Origin: Lewinellaceae bacterium
Lineage (GTDB): Bacteria; Bacteroidota; Bacteroidia; Chitinophagales; Saprospiraceae
NCBI GenBank assembly: GCA_020636315.1
Contig: JACJYA010000013.1
Span: 1-64,000 of the forward strand
Direction of reading: 5' to 3'
Length of the DNA: 64,000 nt
Part shown: positions 32,231 through 42,020 of the stretch, piece by piece
Position numbering within the stretch: the first letter of the stretch is position 1
Layout of the letters: every line of letters begins with the position of its first letter
Notes under the pieces: model-generated
What the model saw: only the letters and a program-made list of their open reading frames with translations
Database searches by the model: none
What the model was told of the DNA's origin: nothing
Program-made: the position numbers and the translations under genes

Positions 32231-35041
32231 ATGGACTACTTCTACCGCCTCTTTCTTCCGGGTACATTTATACTTCTCGCCGTATCCACGCCTGCGTTCT
32301 CACAAGAGGGCGCTCCTTCCTCACTCCTGATCAATGAAGTGGGTGTGATGCCGGTTTCAAAAACCAGGTATATTGAATTGTTGGTAACAGGCGTTCCTGG
32401 CCAGCCCGAAGAACCGGTGAGCTTTCAAAAATGGCTGCTGGACAACAACTCCTTACTGTTTCCTTTCGATAGCGTTTATCTGGAATTCGGTGATTGTTTT
32501 TCCGCTTTGCTGCCGGGCACACTTATTCTGATATATGACGACGCCAATGTGCATCCTGGCATTTCTCCGCTCCGAGACGGCATGCCCAATGACTTGGGAG
32601 CTTATCAGATACCGCTGAGCAGTACCTGCCTGATAAAAAAGACGGGATCCTACCTCTCCGGCGAGGAGGGCGCCGTTGTGGAGGAACAGGATTGGGAAAA
32701 GCTCCTTCCTATGAGCCGGAGTGGGGATGCCCTGCAGGTTAGAGATAGTGATAAAGAGCTTCGCTTTGCCGTCAATTGGTCCGGAGAGGCGTTTCCGGAA
32801 TTTTTGGGGCCTCAGGTTGTGAATATAGAATTGTTGGATGGAAACGCCCCTAACGCGATCTCTCTGATCGGGAAGGTTTGTGAGGAGGGCCGGGATGCGG
32901 AATATGAAGGCGCTTTTTGGGGATCTCCAGGAATTGAAAATTCAATGGAAAATGGGCTGTACATTTATAGGGCCAGTTTAGGGCAAGAAGGGGCAACCTT
33001 AAGTATTTCTTGTGAAGAATATTCCCCCGCTTCGAATACTGGAAATGGTGTTTTACAGGTACTCATTCAAGGCGGCTTGCCACCCTATACTGTTGAATGG
33101 AATGGACCAGATTTATCGAGTGGCTATGAATCAGCGAACACTGAAGGTTACTTTTTTATTCAAAATTTATCAGAAGGGAAATATTCAGTGATGGTTACAG
33201 ATTCAAGAGGATGTGAAAAAGCCTGTTCCTCTTTCATTTCTCATTTAACTACGATTCATATTTGTAGCGGAGAATGCCTCACTATTGGAGAAGAAAACTC
33301 AAATGAGGAATATTGTTATTTTTGGACACCTAAACTCGAGCCTGTAAACAATACTTCATCTAGCCAGCAAGTGTGCCCTGAAGAGGATATTACCTACACC
33401 CTTACAATAACAGATAAGGCAGAAGGGGAAATTGTAGAGATCCAAAAAATCCAAATTGAGGTGGATAATACGATAGCAACAACGCCGTCTTCCCCCATAA
33501 TATGTGAGTCAAGCGATATTATTCAGCTCGATGCTGGCGAAGGGTATGACTCTTATTCCTGGAATACAGGATCAGGCAGCCAGGTGATTTATGTTCAAAC
33601 TCCTGGCCATTACGTTGTGACCATCACAAAGGGAACTTCGACGTGTACCAAAGAGGTTGAAGTTTATGATTCTCGATCTCAGGAGGACATCAGGGCATAT
33701 TTGGAGAGCCTTGGTTTCACCTGTATGCCTGTTTCCATTATAAATCTGCCTACCACCCTTAACCCAGCCTTTGGCAGAGGGCTCCTGGATAATGAACTTG
33801 AAGTAGAAATAAATGGAGAAATAGTGGAGGTGAACCTGGCACTAAGTGAGTACATAAATACTTTCAATAGCCAAGGATTGGCCAGTTCAGCATACCTTAC
33901 CTATGTAGAAGACTTATGTAACGGTTATTTTGAATTTGTAGGGCAAGAGTACGAAAATAACCTTTCAAATTTTATAAATATCTGGCTATTCGCCTGGGAA
34001 AACCCGGATGAAGAAGGTAAAGACTGTCTGTTTTTTAAACAACATTTCACACTGCCTGAAAATGATGTGGCGTTTTCTGGCAGCCCGGAGTTTTGCGATT
34101 GTACAGTGGGCGAAAAACTGATCATTGAAGGAGATATAGTCAGAGCAACAAATGATATAGATGAGGCCATTTCGAAATTGTCCATCTATGATGGCAGTTA
34201 TCCGGATGAGGTAAAGTATGCTCTAGAGAAAAATTTTGGAGGGGCAAACAGCAAGATAGCCGCGGGATATTTGAAACATATTCTTCGCTTAATGAAATAT
34301 CATATTCATTTTAGTAATTTCAGATGTGAAAACAATAGCCTGGATACTTATTGTGGGCTTACCACTGATGCTTATGCTTACCCATTTGGCGGCTTTCTTC
34401 CAGGCTTTCTTCCATCCAGTAAGATCACACTTTGCCGGCCAAATTATTTTAACGGCCCCGACTTTGAAAGGTCTGGTACATTAATTCACGAATGGATGCA
34501 TTTTGGTTTTGGCCGTGGTGATTTAGGATATGATTGGCAACCAGAATATTATGAAAACAGCATATTCGAACAATTCTTTAATGCCGACAGCTTCTCCGAG
34601 TTTGTAAAGGATGCCACCTATCCGCTGGAAATTACGGCTACCGGATCTATATATCATCGTTTTAGTACTTTACAGCCTGCATTCGACCTGTTAAATAATA
34701 TGCCTGTTTCGAATAGCCAGCCTGATGATTTAAAATTTATTTTAAATAATGATACTTCGACTCCGCCTTTTACAGGCAGCTGGAGGTCGGCTAATGGCGC
34801 GGTGTTTCGACAGAGGCCTCCCGGGGAGATTGATTTTTATCATGCTACCTATAATGATATATACTATGATTACGATGCATTCTCAACTTTGACTCATGTT
34901 AACGACCCTATGCCAGGAGACATTTATATCTGTTTCTTAGGAGAAAAGGGGTTTTTAATTAAGGTGGATTCAATTGATCCGGATGACAATACCTGCCAAT
35001 GTAGTAATCCCGGAAAATTAACTTTTACATACAGGAAGTAA
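32231..35041 (+). CDS. Secreted multidomain protein with aspzincin-like metallopeptidase domain
   Basis: 936 aa. Signal peptide (ends near SQEG); lamin-tail-like N-terminal domain (LLINEVGVM ... YIELLVTG, about 32-220); an SprB/PKD-like beta domain (about 255-330, GGLPPYTVEWNG ... YSVMVTDSRGC); a second Ig-like region (about 425-480); then a C-terminal region with zinc motif H753-E-W-M-H757, a downstream GRGDLGYD and NADSFSEF. These three motifs follow the order of M35/lysine-specific metallo-endopeptidases (aspzincins: HExxH, then Asp in a GTxxD-like turn, then NADxY). No clear T9SS sorting domain at the C-terminus. A+T content is visibly higher than in neighbouring genes, suggesting acquisition. 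The following small lipoprotein may be functionally paired. Confidence 0.75.
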   Translation: MDYFYRLFLPGTFILLAVSTPAFSQEGAPSSLLINEVGVMPVSKTRYIELLVTGVPGQPEEPVSFQKWLLDNNSLLFPFDSVYLEFGDCFSALLPGTLILIYDDANVHPGISPLRDGMPNDLGAYQIPLSSTCLIKKTGSYLSGEEGAVVEEQDWEKLLPMSRSGDALQVRDSDKELRFAVNWSGEAFPEFLGPQVVNIELLDGNAPNAISLIGKVCEEGRDAEYEGAFWGSPGIENSMENGLYIYRASLGQEGATLSISCEEYSPASNTGNGVLQVLIQGGLPPYTVEWNGPDLSSGYESANTEGYFFIQNLSEGKYSVMVTDSRGCEKACSSFISHLTTIHICSGECLTIGEENSNEEYCYFWTPKLEPVNNTSSSQQVCPEEDITYTLTITDKAEGEIVEIQKIQIEVDNTIATTPSSPIICESSDIIQLDAGEGYDSYSWNTGSGSQVIYVQTPGHYVVTITKGTSTCTKEVEVYDSRSQEDIRAYLESLGFTCMPVSIINLPTTLNPAFGRGLLDNELEVEINGEIVEVNLALSEYINTFNSQGLASSAYLTYVEDLCNGYFEFVGQEYENNLSNFINIWLFAWENPDEEGKDCLFFKQHFTLPENDVAFSGSPEFCDCTVGEKLIIEGDIVRATNDIDEAISKLSIYDGSYPDEVKYALEKNFGGANSKIAAGYLKHILRLMKYHIHFSNFRCENNSLDTYCGLTTDAYAYPFGGFLPGFLPSSKITLCRPNYFNGPDFERSGTLIHEWMHFGFGRGDLGYDWQPEYYENSIFEQFFNADSFSEFVKDATYPLEITATGSIYHRFSTLQPAFDLLNNMPVSNSQPDDLKFILNNDTSTPPFTGSWRSANGAVFRQRPPGEIDFYHATYNDIYYDYDAFSTLTHVNDPMPGDIYICFLGEKGFLIKVDSIDPDDNTCQCSNPGKLTFTYRK

Positions 35042-35119
35042 CCTGAATTTTCTTCAGGCCCATTACCTTCTGTAGAAGCCAAAACACTTTTTTCTCTTTA
35101 GCAAGTAAAGTCTATTCTA

Positions 35120-35524
35120 ATGGCCTTTTTCAAAAAAGGAATTTTTCTGGTCTCCGGCGTCATTATAGGATGTCTATTCCTGAACGGATGTATTGTTTCT
35201 GAAATATCCAGTGAACCAGAACTCATCCATATTAAAATACTGCATTCGGAAATTGAAAAAATTAATATTTATTTTAGAAGAGATGCTTACTTCATCAGAG
35301 GCGACTTTGATGATGGAGTATTTTCAACTGTGGCTCCATCAATGGATGGTGGTTTTACAAGTTTTCTAGGTATAAAATTCAATGTTCACGATCCTTATGA
35401 ATATGAAAATATCATCGTTCAGTATGAGGGCCAGGACCTAAAAAAACTTTCTCTTAATGATGTCCATGCCCTGGAAAGTTATCAATTGGATAGCCTGACT
35501 ATATATATCCTTGACCTACGGTAG
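35120..35524 (+). CDS. Small lipoprotein, unknown, in the metallopeptidase island
   Basis: 134 aa with lipobox LFLNGC. The mature protein is predicted mostly beta, acidic, with many Ile and Tyr residues. No family recognised. It starts 78 bp after the metallopeptidase gene on the same strand and shares its A+T-rich composition. An immunity or inhibitor role is possible but unsupported. Confidence 0.7.
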   Translation: MAFFKKGIFLVSGVIIGCLFLNGCIVSEISSEPELIHIKILHSEIEKINIYFRRDAYFIRGDFDDGVFSTVAPSMDGGFTSFLGIKFNVHDPYEYENIIVQYEGQDLKKLSLNDVHALESYQLDSLTIYILDLR

Positions 35525-35572
35525 AAACATGAAAAATGGAATGAGATCTTCGAAAGCTTTAAATCCTGAACC

Positions 35573-37435
35573 ATGATCACTTCGTCCGTTAAATTCCTGA
35601 AAATTTGTATGTTATTAGAACTTTGCATCTTACCTGTTTTTACAAATGCAAATATTCAGATCGTCTATTCCAAACAGGCAGATGAAGGAAAGTGCAACGG
35701 AGTAATTGTAGTAGAGGCCACAGGTGATGCAGGGCCATTTGATATAATACTCAACGGAGAGGTTGTAGCGCAAAATTTTAGCGGGAGAAAGTATTTCACA
35801 GGTTTATGCAGTGGAGAATATTCGTTTATTATATCCAACCTGTTTGCTTGTGAAACACCGCTCAATATGGTGATCCATGAATGTGGCCAAATATCGGTCG
35901 TTGGCCTCCAGTCCGGAATCTACCCACCCTCTGCCTGTGGGGAACAAGACGGTAGTTTCGGCTTCGCCCATGGCGTTTCCGCTACCGGAGGAACGGGTTC
36001 CTACAGCTTTATCCTTAAGGATCACAATGGTGACATCCTTCCGATGGAAGAATACGGAGGCTGGGAGAACCTGGGGGCAGGAGACTATCACCTGACGATA
36101 ATAGATGAAAATGGATGCCAGGGAGAAGAGGAGTTTACGATCGAGGGAGAGGATATAGAGGTCAGCTACGGGGCCTCGCCGGAATGTGAGTACTCTGCCA
36201 ACGGTTACATCTGGGCCTATGCTTATGCACCTGCATCGGGAAGTTCGACGCAAACCTATCATTATGAGTGGAGCACCGGTGATGAATTCGAATCCAGTGA
36301 AGGCATTCTCCTCGAAGGCCTGTCTGCCGGCACGTATATTGTTACCGTATCTACAGAAAACGGAGCATGCACTTATACGGAAACCATTGTAGTGGAAGGA
36401 CTGGTATCGGAAGCGCCCTTATCCGTAGAAGCAGAGGTGATCAACACCTGCCCTCAGTATCCGTCCGGACATATCGAGCTGCAGGTCAGTGGAGGAGTAC
36501 CCAGGCTGAACAGCACCCATTTTTCTTACAGCATACAATGGGAAGATTACAACAGCCTCTACAATCAGCGGCGGTATGATCTCGAAGCAGGAAACTATAC
36601 CGTAACGGTTACGGACCTTTGCGGGAATACCATCACGGATTCAGAATGTGTGTATCATGTTGATTACGAAGTTGCTGAATTAATTTACAGCTACACTACC
36701 GGTAACGGGACGGAAGATAAATGCTGGACAACCGAAACCTGTGGGTCGCATTCCCGGACTTTTTACTCCGGCATTACAAACTGGGAAAGGCCGGAAGGGG
36801 AATGCCGCATCAGAATTGATTGCGGAAATGGTTCCTGGTGGTTCAGCCCCACCGGAGAAATCCATTACGTTTATTCCGGAATATTAATAAATGATGCTAC
36901 AGATGAAGTTGAATGCACCAGGCGAAAATATTGCACTTTGCATTGGGATTATGTTACTCCCAACCTTGCAACTGCAATCAATATTGACTTAGAAGAGGAG
37001 GAAGTTGAAGTCATAAACCCTGATCCTGTCGTATATTACGACGGGCAATGCCCGGAATCTGAAGGAGGAGGACTCAAAGAAGTTTTTCAATGTGGGTTAG
37101 GCGAAGAAGCAGTTATCATAGACATAGATTGCTCTCAGGCCAAACCCCCTCCCTCATCTCCAAATAACTCTCGGCCCGCCCTTTTTCAGGAAAAAATAAG
37201 AGTTGTTCCCAACCCCTTTGCCGAAGAGTTTGTTATCCGGCTGCCAGATGCGGATGAGGAGTTAGCAAGAATAACCGTTTTAGACGTTTATGGGAGGCCG
37301 GTGTTCGAATACAGCCGCGCCCTGCGGAATGGAGAAACTCTGGTATCCCTGCGAGGGTTCCCTGCCGGCATATATTACTTAACTGTAAAGGCAAAAGAGG
37401 CGGAATACAGATCATTAGTTGTCAAAACACATTAG
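35573..37435 (+). CDS. T9SS-exported adhesin-like protein
   Basis: 620 aa. Signal peptide (ends near TNAN); SprB-like repeat domains (about 30-100, 105-185, 190-275; patterns YTVTVTDLCGN and YSFIISNLFAC); a Cys-rich region (about 365-470); Pro/Ser linker; type A T9SS C-terminal sorting domain (about 540-620) with VVPNPFAEEFVI, TVLDVYGRPVFE and GIYYLTVKA. It should cross the outer membrane by the type IX system and be anchored at the surface. It follows the small lipoprotein by 48 bp. Confidence 0.9.
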   Translation: MITSSVKFLKICMLLELCILPVFTNANIQIVYSKQADEGKCNGVIVVEATGDAGPFDIILNGEVVAQNFSGRKYFTGLCSGEYSFIISNLFACETPLNMVIHECGQISVVGLQSGIYPPSACGEQDGSFGFAHGVSATGGTGSYSFILKDHNGDILPMEEYGGWENLGAGDYHLTIIDENGCQGEEEFTIEGEDIEVSYGASPECEYSANGYIWAYAYAPASGSSTQTYHYEWSTGDEFESSEGILLEGLSAGTYIVTVSTENGACTYTETIVVEGLVSEAPLSVEAEVINTCPQYPSGHIELQVSGGVPRLNSTHFSYSIQWEDYNSLYNQRRYDLEAGNYTVTVTDLCGNTITDSECVYHVDYEVAELIYSYTTGNGTEDKCWTTETCGSHSRTFYSGITNWERPEGECRIRIDCGNGSWWFSPTGEIHYVYSGILINDATDEVECTRRKYCTLHWDYVTPNLATAINIDLEEEEVEVINPDPVVYYDGQCPESEGGGLKEVFQCGLGEEAVIIDIDCSQAKPPPSSPNNSRPALFQEKIRVVPNPFAEEFVIRLPDADEELARITVLDVYGRPVFEYSRALRNGETLVSLRGFPAGIYYLTVKAKEAEYRSLVVKTH

Positions 37436-37480
37436 TACCCGCTAAATTCGGTGATCACTAACTGGAAATCAGGGAAAACG

Positions 37481-38176
37481 ATGAAAAGATCTTTTCTTCA
37501 ACTGGCGTTAGCCTCAGGCCTTATCCTTTGCGCCTGCTCCAAAGATAAAGCAATAAACCCCTGCGCCGAAACCATTGATATTGGCAAGTTTGGGCTGTTG
37601 GAAGCCTCTAAAGGTTTCCTGCCGTATGAAGGTGTGAACAAGATTATTCTTAAAAGGGAAACCGGAGATTCCCTTCTATTGGAAACGAGATCCTTCAACA
37701 CAAACTTTGTACCGACCACTAAAGAACTGGACTGCCCGGAAGATGGTTCTTTCCCCGCCTATTACAAATATTCTTCCGAGTGGAAAGACATAACGCTTCT
37801 TAACAGCACCAAAAACATAAAAATTGAAATAGAACTAATGACAGAGCCCTATTTTCCCGAGATCGATGAGGCTACTAAGATTGCTGATGTCCTAACAGTG
37901 GCTATTGAGGATCCGATCCGGGAATATGTTTATTACCAATTGTTATCCTTTTATACCGCGCAAAGAGAACATCCCAAACCCACTATCTCGGAGGAGCAAT
38001 TCCTGGGATCCGTAGAGTTGAATGGCCAGTCTTTTGATTATGTTTATTTCGAAGAAAAGCTTTTTGAGGTGAATGGTGTTATGACGAATTTTCAGGCCTA
38101 CTACACAAAAAACCTTGGACTTATCGCCTTCAAGGATTTTGAGGGCCATCTATGGGTATTCGACCGGTTCGAATAA
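37481..38176 (+). CDS. Lipoprotein, unknown function
   Basis: 231 aa from the Met at 37481, which directly precedes a lipoprotein signal (lipobox ILCAC). No recognised domain; the mature part mixes helices and strands and ends with LGLIAFKDFEGHLWVFDRFE. It closes the accessory island and converges with the DUF4835 gene. Confidence 0.72.
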   Translation: MKRSFLQLALASGLILCACSKDKAINPCAETIDIGKFGLLEASKGFLPYEGVNKIILKRETGDSLLLETRSFNTNFVPTTKELDCPEDGSFPAYYKYSSEWKDITLLNSTKNIKIEIELMTEPYFPEIDEATKIADVLTVAIEDPIREYVYYQLLSFYTAQREHPKPTISEEQFLGSVELNGQSFDYVYFEEKLFEVNGVMTNFQAYYTKNLGLIAFKDFEGHLWVFDRFE

Positions 38177-38237
38177 CAAGCGGCCGATGCGCCCTGTTCC
38201 CTCAGTACCCATCCTACCTTCCATACCGTTCTCTTCT

Positions 38238-39140
38238 CTACTTGATCGCCCTATACTGTGCTGCATTGGAAGCATCGATCCGGGTCATTACCTGCACTAC
38301 GGTGTTCTGCTCCTGCGGGGTGCCGCGTTTGAAGATCTCCAGGATCTCCTGCGATTTGGTGTCGGTAAATACCTGAATGATCATAGAGTTCGGATAGGCC
38401 TGGTCAACGTTGCGAACCTGTTCTAGAGCAGCAGAGATAATAGCTCGTCCGGTGGCGACATCTGAGGAACAGACATCCAACCCCTGCCGGTGGTAATCGT
38501 ACCAGGCCTGGCGGAAGGGGCGCACCCGTGGAGAGAGGATATTCTCGATCAGCCAGAATCGGTTGCGGTTGCCGTCCAGTGAACGCCAGCCGGGGTTGGC
38601 GGCGGCGGCGGCCTGCGGAACGTTGTTGAGAATATCCTGAGCCGTCTGAAAGTACGGTTCTCCTCCATAAGGGGAAAAGGAATCGTAATCGAGCCCCAGA
38701 ATAATGTAGGCGTAAAAGGCCAGCACGCTGGAAAGGTTGTCATTGTAGGTGTTCCGGCTGAATTGCAGTGGCTGGAACTGTTCGTAGAAGAAAGTAACTC
38801 CCTTATCGATATGGTTGATGAGCGGCGTTTCGTAATCGGAACCATAAACCGGCCGGGACGCCTGAACCGCAATATCCGCCTTGAAAGAAGTAGGAGAAAC
38901 CTCCTCCTGAATGGTGATCAGTACATTGGCGTTAATGCGCTCCTCGAGTTCGAAAACATCGTCCGTCCAGCGCTGGGTATTGAGGAATTCGCGGACGGTA
39001 TTTTCCAGGGTCTCAAATACCTTGGGGTCTGTGGACTGGAGTTTCTGCGTATTGATGCGCACCGTGACATTGAGCTCCTGTGCCCGGAGCCCCATCGTTA
39101 TACCCAAAAGGAAGATGCAAAATACTACAAGCCTTCTCAT
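38238..39140 (-). CDS. DUF4835 family exported protein
   Basis: 300 aa from the Met at 39140 with a signal peptide (ends at LRAQ). The sequence from ELNVTVRINTQKLQ onwards is typical of DUF4835, a Bacteroidota family whose gene regularly follows coaBC. No function is established to my knowledge. It is the last gene of the bamD-rpoZ-coaBC-DUF4835 unit; the coaBC stop codon lies upstream of it by overlap of the intervening region. Confidence 0.88.
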   Translation of the reverse strand: MRRLVVFCIFLLGITMGLRAQELNVTVRINTQKLQSTDPKVFETLENTVREFLNTQRWTDDVFELEERINANVLITIQEEVSPTSFKADIAVQASRPVYGSDYETPLINHIDKGVTFFYEQFQPLQFSRNTYNDNLSSVLAFYAYIILGLDYDSFSPYGGEPYFQTAQDILNNVPQAAAAANPGWRSLDGNRNRFWLIENILSPRVRPFRQAWYDYHRQGLDVCSSDVATGRAIISAALEQVRNVDQAYPNSMIIQVFTDTKSQEILEIFKRGTPQEQNTVVQVMTRIDASNAAQYRAIK

Positions 39141-39201
39141 TGCTATCGCCTTTATTACTAAAAGTTTGTTCAAATTTCGATGTTGGGATAACTGCTTATT
39201 A

Positions 39202-40398
39202 TTATGACAGGGCAGCCACCTCATCGAGAATGTCCCCGGCAACTGCCGTTTTAGATTTTAACTCAAATTTACGGATCTTATTGTCTTTGCCGAGGATCGT
39301 GATCTTATTCGTATCGTAGTTGAAGCCGGCGCCTTCATCCTGCAACGAATTGAGGACGATGAGGTCGAAGTTTTTCTTTTCCAGTTTACTTCGGGCGTTG
39401 GCCAATTCATTTTCCGTCTCCAGGGCGAAGCCCACCAGCAACTGGCCCGGTTTTTTCTCCTGGCCGAGGTTCGCAGCGATATCCGGGTTCTTCACCAGTT
39501 CCAAATGCAGCGTCTCACCTGTTTTCTTGATCTTCTGGGCAGCGGCCTCCTGAGGGCGGTAATCGGCCACTGCCGCCGCCAGAATACCAATGTCTGCACC
39601 CTGAAAAGCGTCACGAGCGGCCTGATGCATCTCAATGGCCGTTTGCACGCGTAGGAGTTTCACTGAATCTTCCCGGGGCGACAGGCCTGAGGGGCCCAGT
39701 ATCAGCGTCACCTCCGCTCCCCGCCGGGCGGCGGCATCCGCCAGTGCGACGCCCATTTTCCCACTGGACCGGTTGCCGATGAAGCGCACCGGGTCGATGG
39801 GTTCGTAAGTGGGCCCGGCGGTGATCACTATTTTCCTGCCGGCCAGGGACTGCGCTTTAGCCCAGAAGCGCCGAAGGTGTTCGACGATCTCTTCCGGCTC
39901 GGCCATGCGCCCTTCACCGACCAGCCCACTGGCCAGTTCTCCGTGCCCAACGGGAATGAGATGGTTGCCGAACGCCTGCAACCGCCGTACGTTTTCCCGG
40001 GTCGAAGGGTGGCGCCACATGTCGAGGTCCATTGCCGGAGCGAAGAATACCGGGCAGCGGGCAGAGAGGTAAGTTGCCGTGATAACGTTATCGGAAATGC
40101 CCAGGGCCATTTTCGCCAGAGAGGCAGCTGTCAGTGGAGCGACCACCATTGCATCGGCCCACAGGCCCATCTCTACGTGGTTGTTCCAGCTCTCCTCTGA
40201 GCTGATATCGGAGTAAACGGGCCTTTTGGAAAGCGTTGACAGGGTGAGCGGGCTGATAAACCCGGCGCCGGCTTTGGTCATCAACACCTGAACTTCAGCT
40301 CCGGCCTTGATGAGCAGCCGCACCAGGAAAGCGGCTTTGTAGGCAGCAATACTACCCGTAATGCCAAGTAGTATTTTTTTACCCGTCAGGTTAGCCAT
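39202..40398 (-). CDS. coaBC: Bifunctional phosphopantothenoylcysteine decarboxylase / synthetase
   Basis: 398-aa flavoprotein for coenzyme A synthesis. The N-terminal CoaC half carries the FMN-binding TGSIAAYK start, an active-site His in NHVEMGLWAD and the PAMDLDMW segment. The C-terminal CoaB half starts near 190 (VITAGPTYEPIDPVRFIGNRSSGKMG) and has the Lys/Asn motif in DLIVLN. Length is normal. Confidence 0.96.
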   Translation of the reverse strand: MANLTGKKILLGITGSIAAYKAAFLVRLLIKAGAEVQVLMTKAGAGFISPLTLSTLSKRPVYSDISSEESWNNHVEMGLWADAMVVAPLTAASLAKMALGISDNVITATYLSARCPVFFAPAMDLDMWRHPSTRENVRRLQAFGNHLIPVGHGELASGLVGEGRMAEPEEIVEHLRRFWAKAQSLAGRKIVITAGPTYEPIDPVRFIGNRSSGKMGVALADAAARRGAEVTLILGPSGLSPREDSVKLLRVQTAIEMHQAARDAFQGADIGILAAAVADYRPQEAAAQKIKKTGETLHLELVKNPDIAANLGQEKKPGQLLVGFALETENELANARSKLEKKNFDLIVLNSLQDEGAGFNYDTNKITILGKDNKIRKFELKSKTAVAGDILDEVAALS

Positions 40399-40506
40399 TT
40401 GTTGTGGAATGGGATGAGATAAAAGGAGGGCCTGATGCCATACAGCCGCCCGGGCCCGAGAGTGGCGCCGGCCGGCTGTGTGCAGGTGTATTCTATCCGG
40501 AGGCTT

Positions 40507-40866
40507 CTAATCCAGAATATCTTCTTCTTCCTCCCTCTTTCTGCGCTTGTTGTAGCGATAGTATATCTCGTCCTTGAGAAATTCTTCCATCGCGATGATC
40601 ACCGGGTTGGGGAGGCGCTCATAGAATTTGGAAATTTCAATCTGCTCCTTGTTTTCGCTTACCTCTTCAATGGTGTCGGAGGAAACGGCGAACTCTTCCA
40701 GCTTCTGGTGCAGTTCCTGCTTGAGGTCAACGGCCAGCTGTTTGGAACGCTTGGTGATGATGGACAGGACCTCGTAAATGTTACCGGTCTTGCCGGCCAG
40801 GGAGTGAACGTCACGCGCCCGGACATTAGGATCCAGCCCTTGCACTTGGGTTTTGATATCCGACAT
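40507..40866 (-). CDS. rpoZ: RNA polymerase omega/Rpb6-type subunit
   Basis: 119 aa. It matches the Bacteroidota omega form, in which the core helix region (GNIYEVLSIITKRSKQLA) is followed by an acidic helical tail (about 75-119). The start overlaps the 3' end of bamD by 41 bp, so the two are translationally close-coupled. Its place between bamD and coaBC is the usual one in this phylum. Confidence 0.9.
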   Translation of the reverse strand: MSDIKTQVQGLDPNVRARDVHSLAGKTGNIYEVLSIITKRSKQLAVDLKQELHQKLEEFAVSSDTIEEVSENKEQIEISKFYERLPNPVIIAMEEFLKDEIYYRYNKRRKREEEEDILD

Positions 40867-41665
40867 TATCTAGTTTGTTTAATGATTCTCTTGATTGATT
40901 ATAGATCGAATTGACTTCCTTGGTATAAGGGCCTTCCGGGAAACGGGCAAGAAATTCCGATGCCCGGCTGACGGCATCCTCATATCGTTCTTTCTGTTTA
41001 TCGACAAAACTGTTTTTCGCCAGCTGATAAGCCGAACGGATGATCATATAACGGATCTGCTGGGCATTATCCGTATCCGGAAAATCCTTCAATACGTTGT
41101 CAAAAGTCTGTATAGCCGCCTGATATTCCCTCAGGTCAAAGTACAGTTTTGCGCTTTCGTAAGCCTTTCTTTCCAGTTTGTTCCTCAGCTCATCGATGAG
41201 GCGGTTACATTCCTCAACCCTCGAGCTGTTCGGATAAGTGTTGACGAACAGCTGAAAACCATCGATCGCCTGGTTGGTATAAGTCTGGTCCAGGCGGAAG
41301 GTAGGGGATAGCTGATAGTTGGAATAGGCGGACATGAAATCGGCTTCTTCCCGCAAATCACTGGCCCCGTAAGTATTGGAAAAATTCTTGAAATAATAAG
41401 AAGCCAGAATGTATTGCCCCAGATAATAATAGGTGTAGGCATACTTGAAATAGATATCCTCCGCCTCCTTTTTTCCACGGTAGCTGCTGATGATCAGTTC
41501 GAACAGGGATTGTGCCTTCTGGTACTCTTCCGCATCGTAGTATTCCAGTGCTTTAGTGTAGATGCGGTTGACGTCTCCACTCGACCTGATCTTCTCGAAT
41601 TCACTCTTGCATGCACTCAGCAGCAGGCTCATCCCGGCAAAGGCAATAAAAAAGGCTTTTTTCAT
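40826..41665 (-). CDS. bamD: Outer membrane assembly lipoprotein BamD
   Basis: 279-aa lipoprotein (lipobox LLLSAC, lipid Cys 19) with five TPR units (for example YTKALEYYDAEEYQKAQSLF and FDLREYQAAIQTFDNVL). It is part of the BAM complex that inserts beta-barrel proteins. The -7 box lies only 7 nt before the ATG, so the mRNA may have almost no leader. Confidence 0.93.
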   Translation of the reverse strand: MKKAFFIAFAGMSLLLSACKSEFEKIRSSGDVNRIYTKALEYYDAEEYQKAQSLFELIISSYRGKKEAEDIYFKYAYTYYYLGQYILASYYFKNFSNTYGASDLREEADFMSAYSNYQLSPTFRLDQTYTNQAIDGFQLFVNTYPNSSRVEECNRLIDELRNKLERKAYESAKLYFDLREYQAAIQTFDNVLKDFPDTDNAQQIRYMIIRSAYQLAKNSFVDKQKERYEDAVSRASEFLARFPEGPYTKEVNSIYNQSRESLNKLDNVGYQNPSARAGS

Positions 41666-41672
41666 AAGGCTG

Positions 41673-41680
41673 CAAAATTA
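41673..41680 (-). promoter_or_regulatory. -7 box of the bamD operon
   Basis: The minus strand reads TAATTTTG (perfect TAnnTTTG), and the ATG of bamD follows after 7 nt. Transcription would start at or next to the start codon. Confidence 0.6.
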
Positions 41681-41746
41681 CGGTTTTTTATGCAATTGCA
41701 CAACACCGTTTTTCAGTAGCGCTGCAGGTTGAAAATTTGTTGTGGT

Positions 41747-41792
41747 GTCAGATGGCAGGCACTTCCGGCTTTCGAAGTGCCTGCCATCTGAC
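41747..41792. repeat. 19-bp perfect inverted repeat
   Basis: GTCAGATGGCAGGCACTTC (41747-41765) and its exact complement (41774-41792) with an 8-nt loop, in the divergent region between bamD and the DUF3137 gene. There is no T-run. The rest of 41666-42020 holds the bamD promoter and nothing else I recognise. Confidence 0.75.
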
Positions 41793-42020
41793 CTGGCGAA
41801 AAAAATTAAATCTCTACCTGCGGCACTAGAGAAAACGCGTGCCTGGTGCGTTCGGTTGTATTAAGTTACTCTTAACCACTATTAATGGTGTAAAAAAATG
41901 GCCCATCGGTTGGTTGGAAAAGGATTTTCCGGGCTACCGTAGGCCGATCTGATTAAAAATCAGGAGAAACTATTAATTTAGTCATGGTAAATCCAGGATA
42001 AAACGCTAAACAGCAGTTCA

